From assembly GCA_963833495.1 (NCBI GenBank), contig CAWHYJ010000019.1:1-64000 (forward strand): 64,000 nt of DNA, in the 5' to 3' direction. Below the pieces are notes generated by a model. The model worked only from the letters and a program-made list of their open reading frames with translations. It was not told where the DNA came from and did no database searches. The stretch comes from Fodinibacter sp963833495 (lineage in GTDB: Bacteria > Actinomycetota > Actinomycetes > Actinomycetales > Dermatophilaceae). This document shows positions 1-6,871 of this stretch, one piece after another. Every line of letters begins with the position of its first letter. Within the stretch, counting starts at the first letter, position 1. A program made the position numbers and the translations under genes.

Positions 1-111
1 GTGCTCCTCGTGATCCCGCCGGCCGACGGCTACGGCACCGCCGGCAGCCCGCCGAAGATCAAGGGCAACGAGAGCCTCGTGTTCGTCGTCGACATCCTCG
101 CCGCCTTCTGA
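1..111 (+). CDS. FKBP-type peptidyl-prolyl isomerase, C-terminal fragment
   Basis: The frame is open from the first base and stops at 109-111. The 36 residues shown end in the FKBP C-terminal strand pattern (a YG followed by a proline/lysine loop, then SLVFVVDIL). This is the tail of an FKBP prolyl cis-trans isomerase whose N-terminus lies outside the window. The next gene encodes a second, complete FKBP 14 bp downstream, so the two probably form a tandem pair. A secreted or lipoprotein form would be typical for the first member of such a pair, but the N-terminus is not visible. Confidence 0.75.
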   Translation: MLLVIPPADGYGTAGSPPKIKGNESLVFVVDILAAF

Positions 112-125
112 CAGGTTTGTCCTCC

Positions 126-506
126 ATGAGCAACCAGCCCACCCGCCCCGAGATCGACTTCCCGGGCGACGAGCCTCCCACCGAGCTGGTCATCGAGGAC
201 ATCACCATCGGGGACGGCCCGCTGGCCACCAGGGGGCACACCGTGCGCGCCCACTACGTGGGTGTCGCCCACTCCACCGGTGAGGAGTTCGACGCCTCCT
301 GGAACCGCGGCGACCCGCTGGAGTTCCGCCTCGGCGTCGGCATGGTCATCGCCGGCTGGGACCAGGGCATCGAGGGGATGAAGGTCGGCGGCCGGCGCCG
401 GCTCACCATCCCGCCGCACCTCGGCTACGGCGACCGCGGCGCCGGTGGGGCGATCAAGCCCGGCGAGACGCTCATCTTCGTCGTCGACCTCATGGACGTG
501 CGCTGA
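126..506 (+). CDS. FKBP-type peptidyl-prolyl cis-trans isomerase
   Basis: This 126-residue single-domain cytoplasmic FKBP should catalyse prolyl peptide bond isomerization during folding. The full domain is visible: the ITIGDGPLATRGHTVRAHY strand, a GEEFDASW segment, the VIAGWDQGIEGMKVGGRR core, the IPPHLGYGDRG loop and a closing LIFVVDLMDV. The ATG at 126 was preferred over an in-frame TTG at 117 because the conserved FKBP domain needs no more N-terminal sequence and an AGG lies about 10 nt upstream. It follows the partial FKBP by 14 bp and ends convergently, overlapping the 3' end of the DUF3866 gene by 17 bp. No signal peptide is present. Confidence 0.9.
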   Translation: MSNQPTRPEIDFPGDEPPTELVIEDITIGDGPLATRGHTVRAHYVGVAHSTGEEFDASWNRGDPLEFRLGVGMVIAGWDQGIEGMKVGGRRRLTIPPHLGYGDRGAGGAIKPGETLIFVVDLMDVR

Positions 507-1590
507 GCGCACCAGCGTGAGCACCCGCGGCGGCCGCCGCGACGAACGGGGCGGGGTCTGCATCCAGACCCCGCCCCATCGTCGTCAGGGCCACCGGTGA
601 GGCGTGCAGCGCCTCCAGGAGCCCGTCGACGGGCACCTCGACGACGGTCAGTGCCGCCCGGGCGCCGGCGACCAGCTCGGCGAGCTGGTCACGCACCAGC
701 GCGTCGAGCTCGGGGTCGGGCAGCGCGGTGACCGGCACGTCGGCCGGGGTGAGCAGGGCCCGACCGTAGGCCGTGCGGCTGTGGTGGCTGATGCCGCGGT
801 GCCGCTCGCGCGGGTCGGCCCCGGAGACGCGCAGCGCGGCGACGCCCCGGCCGCCGAGCACGTCGGCGGCGTGCAGCACGTCGGCGCAGGCCACGCCCGA
901 GTAGCCCCACCGGGTGCCGGTGCCGACGTTGCCCGGGCCCTGCACGACCACCGTGACGTCGGCCCTCACGACGTGCCGCGCCGCGAGCAGCCCGGTGTGG
1001 GTCGTGACCGCCTCGTGGTCGCCACCGAAGGCCTGCCCGACGGTCAGGGTGGCGGTGAGCCACCCGGCATCCGCGAGGCCGGCAACGGCCCGGGAGAACG
1101 CCGCGGGCAGCGCGCCGCCGTCGGTCATGACGTACGCCACGGTCGCATCCGGGTTGACCGCGCGGATGCCGGCCAGCACCGCCGGGAGCGCCGAGTGCAG
1201 GTCGGCGACCACCACCGGCATCCCGGCGAGGTCGTCGGCGTCCGCGAGGGCGTCGTGGTGCGGGCTGTCCTGCTCGTCGACCGCGAGCAGCATCTGCTGC
1301 ATCGGGGTGTAGCGCGCCTTGACGATGTGGCCCGGCCCGGCCGGCGGGTCGGCGGGGAGGTGGTCGGGCCGGGCGACGACGAACGCCAGGCCGCCGGTGC
1401 CCAGGCCCTTGAGCAGGGCCGATGCGTTGAGCAGCACCCGCTCGCCGGCCTGCGGGGAACCCACCATCGCGGTGTAGGCCAGCGCGCGCACCGGCATCCC
1501 TGGGGCGTCGTCGAGCACCACGGTGCACTCCACGGCTCCGGGCCAGTGGCGCACCTGCTCGGCCACGGTTCCCGCTCGCCACTGCATCAC
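490..1590 (-). CDS. DUF3866 family protein
   Basis: This 366-residue protein matches the actinobacterial DUF3866 family, whose biochemical role is unknown. Recognisable stretches are the HIVKARYTPMQ segment, a central Rossmann-like part (VAYVMTDGGALP and VVQGPGNVGTGT) and the HHSRTAYGRALL segment near the C-terminus. The start is GTG at 1590, directly followed by an ATG. A TACGCT -10 element lies 7 nt upstream of the GTG, indicating a leaderless transcript. It is transcribed divergently from pafB across a 35-bp gap, a pairing that may reflect a link with the DNA damage regulators. The C-terminus is Ala/Gly rich. Confidence 0.8.
   Translation of the reverse strand: MMQWRAGTVAEQVRHWPGAVECTVVLDDAPGMPVRALAYTAMVGSPQAGERVLLNASALLKGLGTGGLAFVVARPDHLPADPPAGPGHIVKARYTPMQQMLLAVDEQDSPHHDALADADDLAGMPVVVADLHSALPAVLAGIRAVNPDATVAYVMTDGGALPAAFSRAVAGLADAGWLTATLTVGQAFGGDHEAVTTHTGLLAARHVVRADVTVVVQGPGNVGTGTRWGYSGVACADVLHAADVLGGRGVAALRVSGADPRERHRGISHHSRTAYGRALLTPADVPVTALPDPELDALVRDQLAELVAGARAALTVVEVPVDGLLEALHASPVALTTMGRGLDADPAPFVAAAAAGAHAGALSARP
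548..577 (+). terminator. GC-rich hairpin downstream of FKBP gene
   Basis: A perfect 12-bp inverted repeat (GGGGCGGGGTCT and its complement) encloses a 6-nt loop about 40 bp after the FKBP stop. There is no T-run, as is usual in high-GC actinobacteria. It lies inside the 3' coding region of the convergent DUF3866 gene, so the coding sequence also carries the hairpin. Confidence 0.5.
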
Positions 1591-1597
1591 GGTCCGC

Positions 1598-1618
1598 AGC
1601 GTATCCGTCGGGTAGCGT
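1598..1618. promoter_or_regulatory. Overlapping divergent promoters for pafB and DUF3866 gene
   Basis: On the plus strand TAGCGT (1613-1618) lies 7 nt before the pafB GTG. On the minus strand TACGCT (1603-1598) lies 7 nt before the DUF3866 GTG. The two -10 hexamers are only 9 bp apart and point away from each other, so each expected -35 region falls inside the other promoter or the start of the other gene. Confidence 0.6.
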
Positions 1619-1625
1619 CTGGCGG

Positions 1626-2636
1626 GTGAGCAGCGAGCCCGGCCCGGCGGCCCCGTCAGCGGCCCAGGTCAAGACCGAGCGGCTGCTCAACCTGGTGCTC
1701 GTGCTGCTCTACACCCGACGGCCCCTGGCGAAGGGGCAGATCCGTCAGCTCGTGCCGCAGTACGGCCAGTCGGCCTCGACCGAGGCCTTCGAGCGGATGT
1801 TCGAGCGCGACAAGGACGAGCTGCGCGAGCTCGGCATCCCGCTCGTCACCGAGGACATCGACCCGCTGCACGAGGACGAGCCCGGCTACCGCATCCACCA
1901 GCGCGAGTACGCCCTGCCCGACATCTCCTTCGAGCCCGACGAGCTGGCCGTGCTGGGGCTGGCCAGCCGCACCTGGGCCCAGGCGAGCCTCGCCGGCCCG
2001 GCGGCCCAGGCGCTGCGCAAGCTGCGTGCGGCCGGTGTGGAGCGCGACGTCGACGCCCTCATCGGCATCGAGCCGCGGCTGCGCACCACGGAGCCGGCCT
2101 TCGACGCGGTCAAGGACGGCGTGCTGCGCCGGGTGCCGCTGCGGTTCTCCTACCGCCGGCCGGAGGCCGCGGAGGCGAGCGAGCGGCACGTGCGACCTTG
2201 GTCGCTGGTGTCGTGGCACGGCCGCTGGTACCTCAACGCGTTCGACGTCGACCGGGGCGCGGCGCGCGTCTTCCGGCTCTCGCGCATCGTCGGGGCGGTG
2301 CGCACCGCGGGCCGCCCCGGGTCCTTCGAGGTGCCCGACGACCACGAGCCCGAGCTGATGGTGCAGCGGGTGGCCTCGCCCCCCACCCAGCCCAGCCCGG
2401 CCGTGTTGCGGGTGCGCCGGGGGAGTGGGCACAGCCTGCGCCGCCGGGCACGCACCGTCGGCGAGGTCGACGACGCGTGGGACCTCGTCGACCTCGACTA
2501 CGCCGACCTCGAGGACTTCGCCGAGGAGCTGGCCGGCTACGGCGCCGACGTCGTCGTCGAGGCGCCGCCCGAGCTGGTCGAGTCGGTGGTGGGGCGGCTG
2601 CGCGGCGCCCTCGTGGCGCACGGGGGTGCGCGCTGA
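1626..2636 (+). CDS. pafB: PafB-type HTH-WYL transcriptional regulator
   Basis: This is the first subunit of the PafBC regulator, known in mycobacteria to activate the LexA-independent DNA damage response. The 336-residue protein begins with a winged-helix region (KTERLLNLVLVLLYTRRPL through about residue 90), followed by a WYL domain carrying RPWSLVSWHGRWYLNAFD and VFRLSRI, and then a C-terminal extension domain. The GTG start at 1626 is set by a TAGCGT -10 element 7 nt upstream. Its TGA overlaps the pafC ATG, so the two are translationally coupled. Gene order FKBP-pafB-pafC-tatA-tatC is the usual actinobacterial arrangement. Confidence 0.93.
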   Translation: MSSEPGPAAPSAAQVKTERLLNLVLVLLYTRRPLAKGQIRQLVPQYGQSASTEAFERMFERDKDELRELGIPLVTEDIDPLHEDEPGYRIHQREYALPDISFEPDELAVLGLASRTWAQASLAGPAAQALRKLRAAGVERDVDALIGIEPRLRTTEPAFDAVKDGVLRRVPLRFSYRRPEAAEASERHVRPWSLVSWHGRWYLNAFDVDRGAARVFRLSRIVGAVRTAGRPGSFEVPDDHEPELMVQRVASPPTQPSPAVLRVRRGSGHSLRRRARTVGEVDDAWDLVDLDYADLEDFAEELAGYGADVVVEAPPELVESVVGRLRGALVAHGGAR

Positions 2637-3628
2637 TGTCCGGGTTCGCCCAGGAGACCGCCACCGCCCGGCTGGCGCGGCTGCTCACGATGGTGCCGTG
2701 GCTGGTCAACCGCCAGGGCATCGACCTGCAGCAGGCCGCCGATGACCTGGGGGTCAGCGTCGAGCAGCTCGAGGCCGACCTCAACCTGCTCTTCCTCTGC
2801 GGCTACGGGCAGCTGCCCGACGAGCTGATCGAGGCCGACTGGGAGGAGGGTCGGGTGTTCGTCGGCAACGCCGAGACCATCGCCCGCCCGCTGCGGCTGG
2901 GCGTCGACGAGGCCGTGACGCTGGTCGTCGGGCTTCGTGCGTTGCGCGAGGTGCCGGGCCTGGGCGACCGCGACGCCGTCGAGCGCGCCCTCGCCAAGCT
3001 CGAGGATGCCGCGGGCGCCGCCGCCGCTCCCGCCCGCCGGGTGCGTGCGGAGGTGGCCGACGGCGCCTCGCCCGAGCTCCTGGCGTTGGCCCAGCAGGCG
3101 ATCGCCGACCACCGCCGGGTGCACCTGCGCTACCTGGTGCCGGCCCGTGACGAAGCCACCGAGCGCGATGTCGACCCGATGCGGGTCGTCGGCATGGACG
3201 GCAGCTGGTACCTCGAGGGCTGGTGCCACCGCGCCGAGGACACCCGGATGTTCCGGATGGACCGCGTCGAGGAGCTCACCGTGCTCGACGTGGACGGCAC
3301 CCCGCCGGCGGGTGCCCGTGAGCGCGACCTGTCCGAGGGCACCTTCCGACCGGCACCCGACGACCTCGTCGTCACCCTGCGGCTGCTCCCCGGAGCGACC
3401 TGGGTGGCCGACTACTACCCCGTCGAGTCGATGGAGGACGTGCCGGCATCCGAGGGTGGGGGCCTGCGGGTGCGGATGCGTACGGCCGACACGGCGTGGC
3501 TGCGGCGGTTGGTGTGGCGACTCGGGGGCCGGGGCACGGTGCTCGACCCGCCGGAGGTGGTCGCGGAGGTGCGGGACGGCGCGGGCGCCGCCCTGGCGGC
3601 CTACCCGGCATCCGAGGCGGGTGACTGA
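2636..3628 (+). CDS. pafC: PafC-type HTH-WYL transcriptional regulator
   Basis: This 330-residue partner of PafB has the same architecture: an N-terminal winged helix (LTMVPWLVNRQGIDLQQAADD, about residues 10-70) and a WYL domain with VDPMRVVGMDGSWYLEGWCH and FRMDRVEEL, followed by a WCX-like C-terminal domain ending near VVAEVRDGAGAAL. The ATG at 2636 overlaps the pafB stop. PafB and PafC are known to act together, and the WYL domain is thought to sense a nucleic-acid ligand released by DNA damage. The end overlaps the next small membrane protein gene by 8 bp. Confidence 0.93.
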   Translation: MSGFAQETATARLARLLTMVPWLVNRQGIDLQQAADDLGVSVEQLEADLNLLFLCGYGQLPDELIEADWEEGRVFVGNAETIARPLRLGVDEAVTLVVGLRALREVPGLGDRDAVERALAKLEDAAGAAAAPARRVRAEVADGASPELLALAQQAIADHRRVHLRYLVPARDEATERDVDPMRVVGMDGSWYLEGWCHRAEDTRMFRMDRVEELTVLDVDGTPPAGARERDLSEGTFRPAPDDLVVTLRLLPGATWVADYYPVESMEDVPASEGGGLRVRMRTADTAWLRRLVWRLGGRGTVLDPPEVVAEVRDGAGAALAAYPASEAGD

Positions 3629-3947
3629 CGCCGTGCTGCCGTGGTGGGGGTGGGTGCTGGTCTGGCTCGTGGTGCTGCTCGGGTCGGCGGCGTTCCTCGG
3701 GTGGCGCGCCCGGCAGGTCTGGGGCCGCACCACGGCGCTGGCGCGCGAGGTGCAGCGGGCGAGCCGGATCGTGGCCGAGCTGGAGGCCCGCGCCGACCAG
3801 CTGCGCGAGGTGGAGCCCTCCCTGGTCGCCGTCGTCCAGCCAACTCACAGGATGCGGGCGGAGTATCGGGAGCAACGGGCGACCACCAAGGCGGCCCGGC
3901 GCGCACAGCGAACCGACCGGCTTCCGCCGTGGGCGCGCGTACACTGA
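3621..3947 (+). CDS. Small membrane protein of unknown function
   Basis: This 108-residue protein has one N-terminal transmembrane segment (WVLVWLVVLLGSAAFLGW, about residues 10-28), then a basic helical, coiled-coil-like tail rich in Arg and Ala. The GTG at 3621 overlaps the end of pafC by 8 bp in another frame, which supports co-transcription. Proteins of this size and topology occur between pafC and tatA in several actinobacteria. No function can be assigned from sequence. An assembly or scaffolding role at the membrane is only a guess from its position next to tatA. Confidence 0.65.
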   Translation: MTDAVLPWWGWVLVWLVVLLGSAAFLGWRARQVWGRTTALAREVQRASRIVAELEARADQLREVEPSLVAVVQPTHRMRAEYREQRATTKAARRAQRTDRLPPWARVH

Positions 3948-4004
3948 CGCGAGACCGCGCAGGGCAGTCACGCAGGCTTCACGACTTCACAGGAGATGGA
4001 CCCC

Positions 4005-4313
4005 ATGGGCAGGATCGGACCCACCGAGATCATCATCGTCGCGGTGCTGATCATCGTCATCTTCGGCTGGAAGAAGCTCCCTGACGCCGCGCGCAGCCTC
4101 GGCCGTTCCGCTCGGGTGTTCAAGTCCGAGGTCGACGAGATGAAGAAGGACAACGAGGCCGCGAAGCCGACGTCGGAGGCGTCGACCACCACGGTGCGCA
4201 GTGAGCCCATCGAGCCCGCCGCACCGGTCGACCGCACCGTGCCGAGCACCGACGGCAACGCCGTGCACGAGAACGCCCCGCGCACGGACAACCAGCCCGG
4301 CCCCGTGGCCTGA
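4005..4313 (+). CDS. tatA: Sec-independent translocase subunit TatA
   Basis: TatA forms the pore-like part of the twin-arginine translocase that exports folded proteins. This 102-residue protein has the signature N-terminal membrane helix (PTEIIIVAVLIIVIFGWKKLP) followed by an amphipathic helix (DAARSLGRSARVFKSEV) and an acidic, Pro/Ala-rich tail. The ATG at 4005 was chosen over the ATG at 3996 because AGGAG at 3991-3995 is properly spaced (9 nt) only for the downstream ATG. tatC follows 31 bp later. TatB is absent here, as is common when it is encoded elsewhere. Confidence 0.95.
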   Translation: MGRIGPTEIIIVAVLIIVIFGWKKLPDAARSLGRSARVFKSEVDEMKKDNEAAKPTSEASTTTVRSEPIEPAAPVDRTVPSTDGNAVHENAPRTDNQPGPVA

Positions 4314-4344
4314 CCCTTCCTCCACCCCGCCCGCCACAGACCCC

Positions 4345-5157
4345 ATGGCTCGACTGCGCCGTCGCCCGCGCGACCCCGAGGGGCGGATGACGCTCGGCGA
4401 GCACTTCCGCGAGTTCCGGCGGCGGTTGTTCATCGCCGCGGCCTCGATCCTCGTCGCGTCGATCATCGCGGGCCTTTACTACGACAAGGTCTTCGACTTC
4501 CTGACTGCGCCGTTCTACGAGTACGCGCGCTCCAGCCCGGAGGTCACCGCCAGCATCAACTTCGCCGAGGCGACCAGCGCCCTGTCGAACCTGATCAGCC
4601 TGTCGATCTTCGTGGGCGTCATCGTGTCGAGCCCGATCTGGCTCTACCAGCTGTGGGCCTTCGTCGTGCCGGGCCTGACCCGCAAGGAGAAGCGGATCTC
4701 GCTGGCGTTCCTCGGCGCGACGATCCCGCTGTTCCTGCTCGGCTGCTTCCTGGGCTACTACATCCTGCCGCAGTCGCTGAAGATCCTGTACGGGCTCAGC
4801 CCGGCCGGTACGTCGAACATCCAGCAGGCGTCGATGTACTTCTCGTTCGTCACCCGGTTCATCCTGGTGTTCGGGCTGGGGTTCCTCTTCCCGGTGGTCC
4901 TGGTGGGGCTGAACGCGGTCGGCGTGATGCCGGCCAGCCGGCTGATCAAGGGCTGGCGGGTCGCGGTGGTGCTGATCTTCGTCTTCGCCGCCGTGGCCAC
5001 CCCGACCGCCGACCCGTTCACCATGTTCGTCTTCGCCGCGCCGCTGACCGCGCTCTACTTCGCGGCGTGGTTCGTCTGCCGCATCCTCGACAAGCGCAAG
5101 GAGAAGACCCGGCCCGACTGGCTCGAGGTCGACGACAACGAGGCATCACCCCTCTGA
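4345..5157 (+). CDS. tatC: Sec-independent translocase subunit TatC
   Basis: This is the twin-arginine signal peptide receptor, 270 residues with six predicted membrane helices. Family hallmarks are visible: the MTLGEHFREFRRRLF N-terminus, the FLTAPFYEY segment, SPIWLYQLWAFVVPGLTRKEK after the second helix, and the PTADPFTMFVFAAPL loop and final helix. The ATG at 4345 gives the standard N-terminus. The frame is open further upstream through tatA but that extension is not TatC-like. It forms an operon with tatA and ends convergently with the AAE-family transporter gene, 22 bp apart. Confidence 0.96.
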   Translation: MARLRRRPRDPEGRMTLGEHFREFRRRLFIAAASILVASIIAGLYYDKVFDFLTAPFYEYARSSPEVTASINFAEATSALSNLISLSIFVGVIVSSPIWLYQLWAFVVPGLTRKEKRISLAFLGATIPLFLLGCFLGYYILPQSLKILYGLSPAGTSNIQQASMYFSFVTRFILVFGLGFLFPVVLVGLNAVGVMPASRLIKGWRVAVVLIFVFAAVATPTADPFTMFVFAAPLTALYFAAWFVCRILDKRKEKTRPDWLEVDDNEASPL

Positions 5158-5175
5158 GGGGTTCAGCGGCGCTGA
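5148..5175. terminator. Adjacent hairpins between tatC and the convergent transporter gene
   Basis: Two small inverted repeats sit side by side: ACCCCT/AGGGGT with a 3-nt loop (5148-5162), overlapping the tatC stop, and TCAGC/GCTGA with a 3-nt loop (5163-5175). They occupy the only gap between two convergent genes and may terminate transcription in both directions. The stems are short and there is no T-run. Confidence 0.4.
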
Positions 5176-5179
5176 GGCG

Positions 5180-6766
5180 TCAGAGGCCGGCGAGCACCTG
5201 GGCCACGACGATCTTGGCGATCATCGCGACCGGGTAGACGAGTGCGTAGGCCACGCCGATCCGGGTGTCGTAGCTCGTCTTGTCGTTGACGTAGGCAAGG
5301 ATCGCGGGCTGGGTCTGGCTGCCCGCGAGCGCACCGGCGGTCTCGAGCCACGACATCCGTCGCAGGACGTGCACCCCGAGCACCAACAGGGCCGCGGCGG
5401 AGGCAGTGAGCACCAGCCCGAGCACCAGGACGCGCCACCCGGCGCTCGAGGTGAGCGCCTCAGTGATCGTGCGTCCGGCGTTGACGCCCGCGTAGGCGAG
5501 GAAGGTGACCATGCCCAGGGCCGAGAGCGACTGGGCGGCGCCGTGCGACATCGAGGTGATGACCGGCCCGACCCGACCCAGGCGCCCGAAGACCAGCCCG
5601 ACGAGCAGGGTTCCGGCCGCGGAGCCGACCGTGAAGCCGCCGCCGGGGGTGGGAACGTGGATGAGCCCGATGGCGATGCCCACCGCGAGCCCGAGCGCGA
5701 GCCCGCCGACGTTGATGTCGGACATGCCGCGGTCGCTGTCACCGAGGTACGCGCCGACGTCGGACATGTTGTCGCGGGGAGCGATGACCCGGAGTCGGTC
5801 GCCCATCGCGAGCACGAAGGTGTCGTGCGCGACCATGTCGACGTCACCGCGGCGAACCCGGCTGACGGTGGCCCCGAACCGGTCGAGGTCGAGCTCGCCG
5901 ACCGTGTGGCCGACCAGCGGCTTGTTCGAGAGGGTGACCCGGCGGAAGTCGAGGTCGTGGCGGTCCTCCACGATGTCGTGGGACGAGACGTGCCCGAGCC
6001 GCCCTGCGACGTCGTCGAGCACGGCCCGGGGGCCGACGACCGTGACGAGGTCGTTGTGGCCGATCGTCTCGGTGCCCGCCGGTACGATGGTCGGGTTCGC
6101 CGCGTGGGCGTGCTTGAGACGGGAGACGCCGACCTGCCGGTCGTGGGCCTCGGTGAGCATCGACACCGTCAACGGCTCGTCGACCTCGACGCGGACCGTG
6201 AGGTGGCCGATCTCCTCGCGGCGCGGGTGCGCTCCCGGGTGCCGCAGCGCCCAGGCCGCGACCGCGAGCATGATGATGACGCCGCCCAGGTAGGTGATCG
6301 AGTAGCCGATCGTCGGGGCCGTGGGGTCGGCGGCGCGAGCGGATGCCGCTGCGAGCGCGGGCGTGTTGGTGAGCGCACCGGCGTAGGCACCGGCCACGGT
6401 GCCCGGCTCGAGGCTCAGGGCGCGCCCGACCAGGACGGCGACGGCTCCGACGAGGGCCAGCGCCCCGGCCACGACCAGCATGCTCGGCCAGCCCCGGCGC
6501 AGCGAGGCGAAGAAGTGGGTGCCGGACACCACTCCGACGGTGTAGGTGAAGAGCACGAGCCCGAAGATGCCGATGACCTCGGGGATCTCCAGCTCGACGC
6601 CGGTCGACGTGGCCCAGGCCGAGACGCCCAGGGCCGCGAAGAGCACGGCGGCCGGCCCGAGGCGCACCCCGGCCACCCGCACGTGGCCCACCGCCGCACC
6701 GAGCGCCAGCAGGACGGCCAGCAATAGCAGGGGGGCGTCGGCCAGCTGCTCGAAGATCGCGGTCAC
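5180..6766 (-). CDS. Aspartate:alanine exchanger (AAE) family transporter with TrkA_C domains
   Basis: This 528-residue integral membrane protein has the AAE/YidE layout. A first half of about five membrane helices (residues 10-175) contains AGAYAGALTNTPALAAAS. A soluble centre (about 185-350) holds two TrkA_C/RCK_C modules, recognisable as IVPAGTETIGHNDLVTVVGP and HDTFVLAMGDRLRVIAP. A second membrane half contains GGFTVGSAAGTLLVGLVFG and AGSQTQPAILAYVN. Family members exchange amino acids or dicarboxylates. The substrate here is unknown. Start is GTG at 6766, with GAAGGA about 9 nt upstream. It lies between the core Tat genes and the oxidase locus and has no operon partner. Confidence 0.85.
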   Translation of the reverse strand: MTAIFEQLADAPLLLLAVLLALGAAVGHVRVAGVRLGPAAVLFAALGVSAWATSTGVELEIPEVIGIFGLVLFTYTVGVVSGTHFFASLRRGWPSMLVVAGALALVGAVAVLVGRALSLEPGTVAGAYAGALTNTPALAAASARAADPTAPTIGYSITYLGGVIIMLAVAAWALRHPGAHPRREEIGHLTVRVEVDEPLTVSMLTEAHDRQVGVSRLKHAHAANPTIVPAGTETIGHNDLVTVVGPRAVLDDVAGRLGHVSSHDIVEDRHDLDFRRVTLSNKPLVGHTVGELDLDRFGATVSRVRRGDVDMVAHDTFVLAMGDRLRVIAPRDNMSDVGAYLGDSDRGMSDINVGGLALGLAVGIAIGLIHVPTPGGGFTVGSAAGTLLVGLVFGRLGRVGPVITSMSHGAAQSLSALGMVTFLAYAGVNAGRTITEALTSSAGWRVLVLGLVLTASAAALLVLGVHVLRRMSWLETAGALAGSQTQPAILAYVNDKTSYDTRIGVAYALVYPVAMIAKIVVAQVLAGL

Positions 6767-6821
6767 GCCGATGATCCTTCCACTCCGCGTGGTTGGCGTC
6801 TCACCGGCCTCGGCGCAGCGG

Positions 6822-6859
6822 CTCGCCCACCCCGGCGAGAGGACGCCAGGGTGGGCGAG
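6822..6859 (-). terminator. Strong hairpin downstream of the multicopper oxidase gene
   Basis: An 11-bp perfect arm pair (CTCGCCCACCC at 6822-6832 and its complement at 6849-6859) continues, after one C-A mismatch, into a 4-bp GGCG/CGCC inner stem with a 6-nt loop. It lies just after the oxidase stop (minus strand) and before the transporter start, so it should separate the two transcripts. Confidence 0.65.
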
Positions 6860-6871
6860 GTGGTGCCTCCG

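Noticed and set aside
5369..6727. 452-residue plus-strand frame opposite the AAE transporter
   Set aside because: It is antisense to a complete transporter and consists of charged low-complexity sequence.
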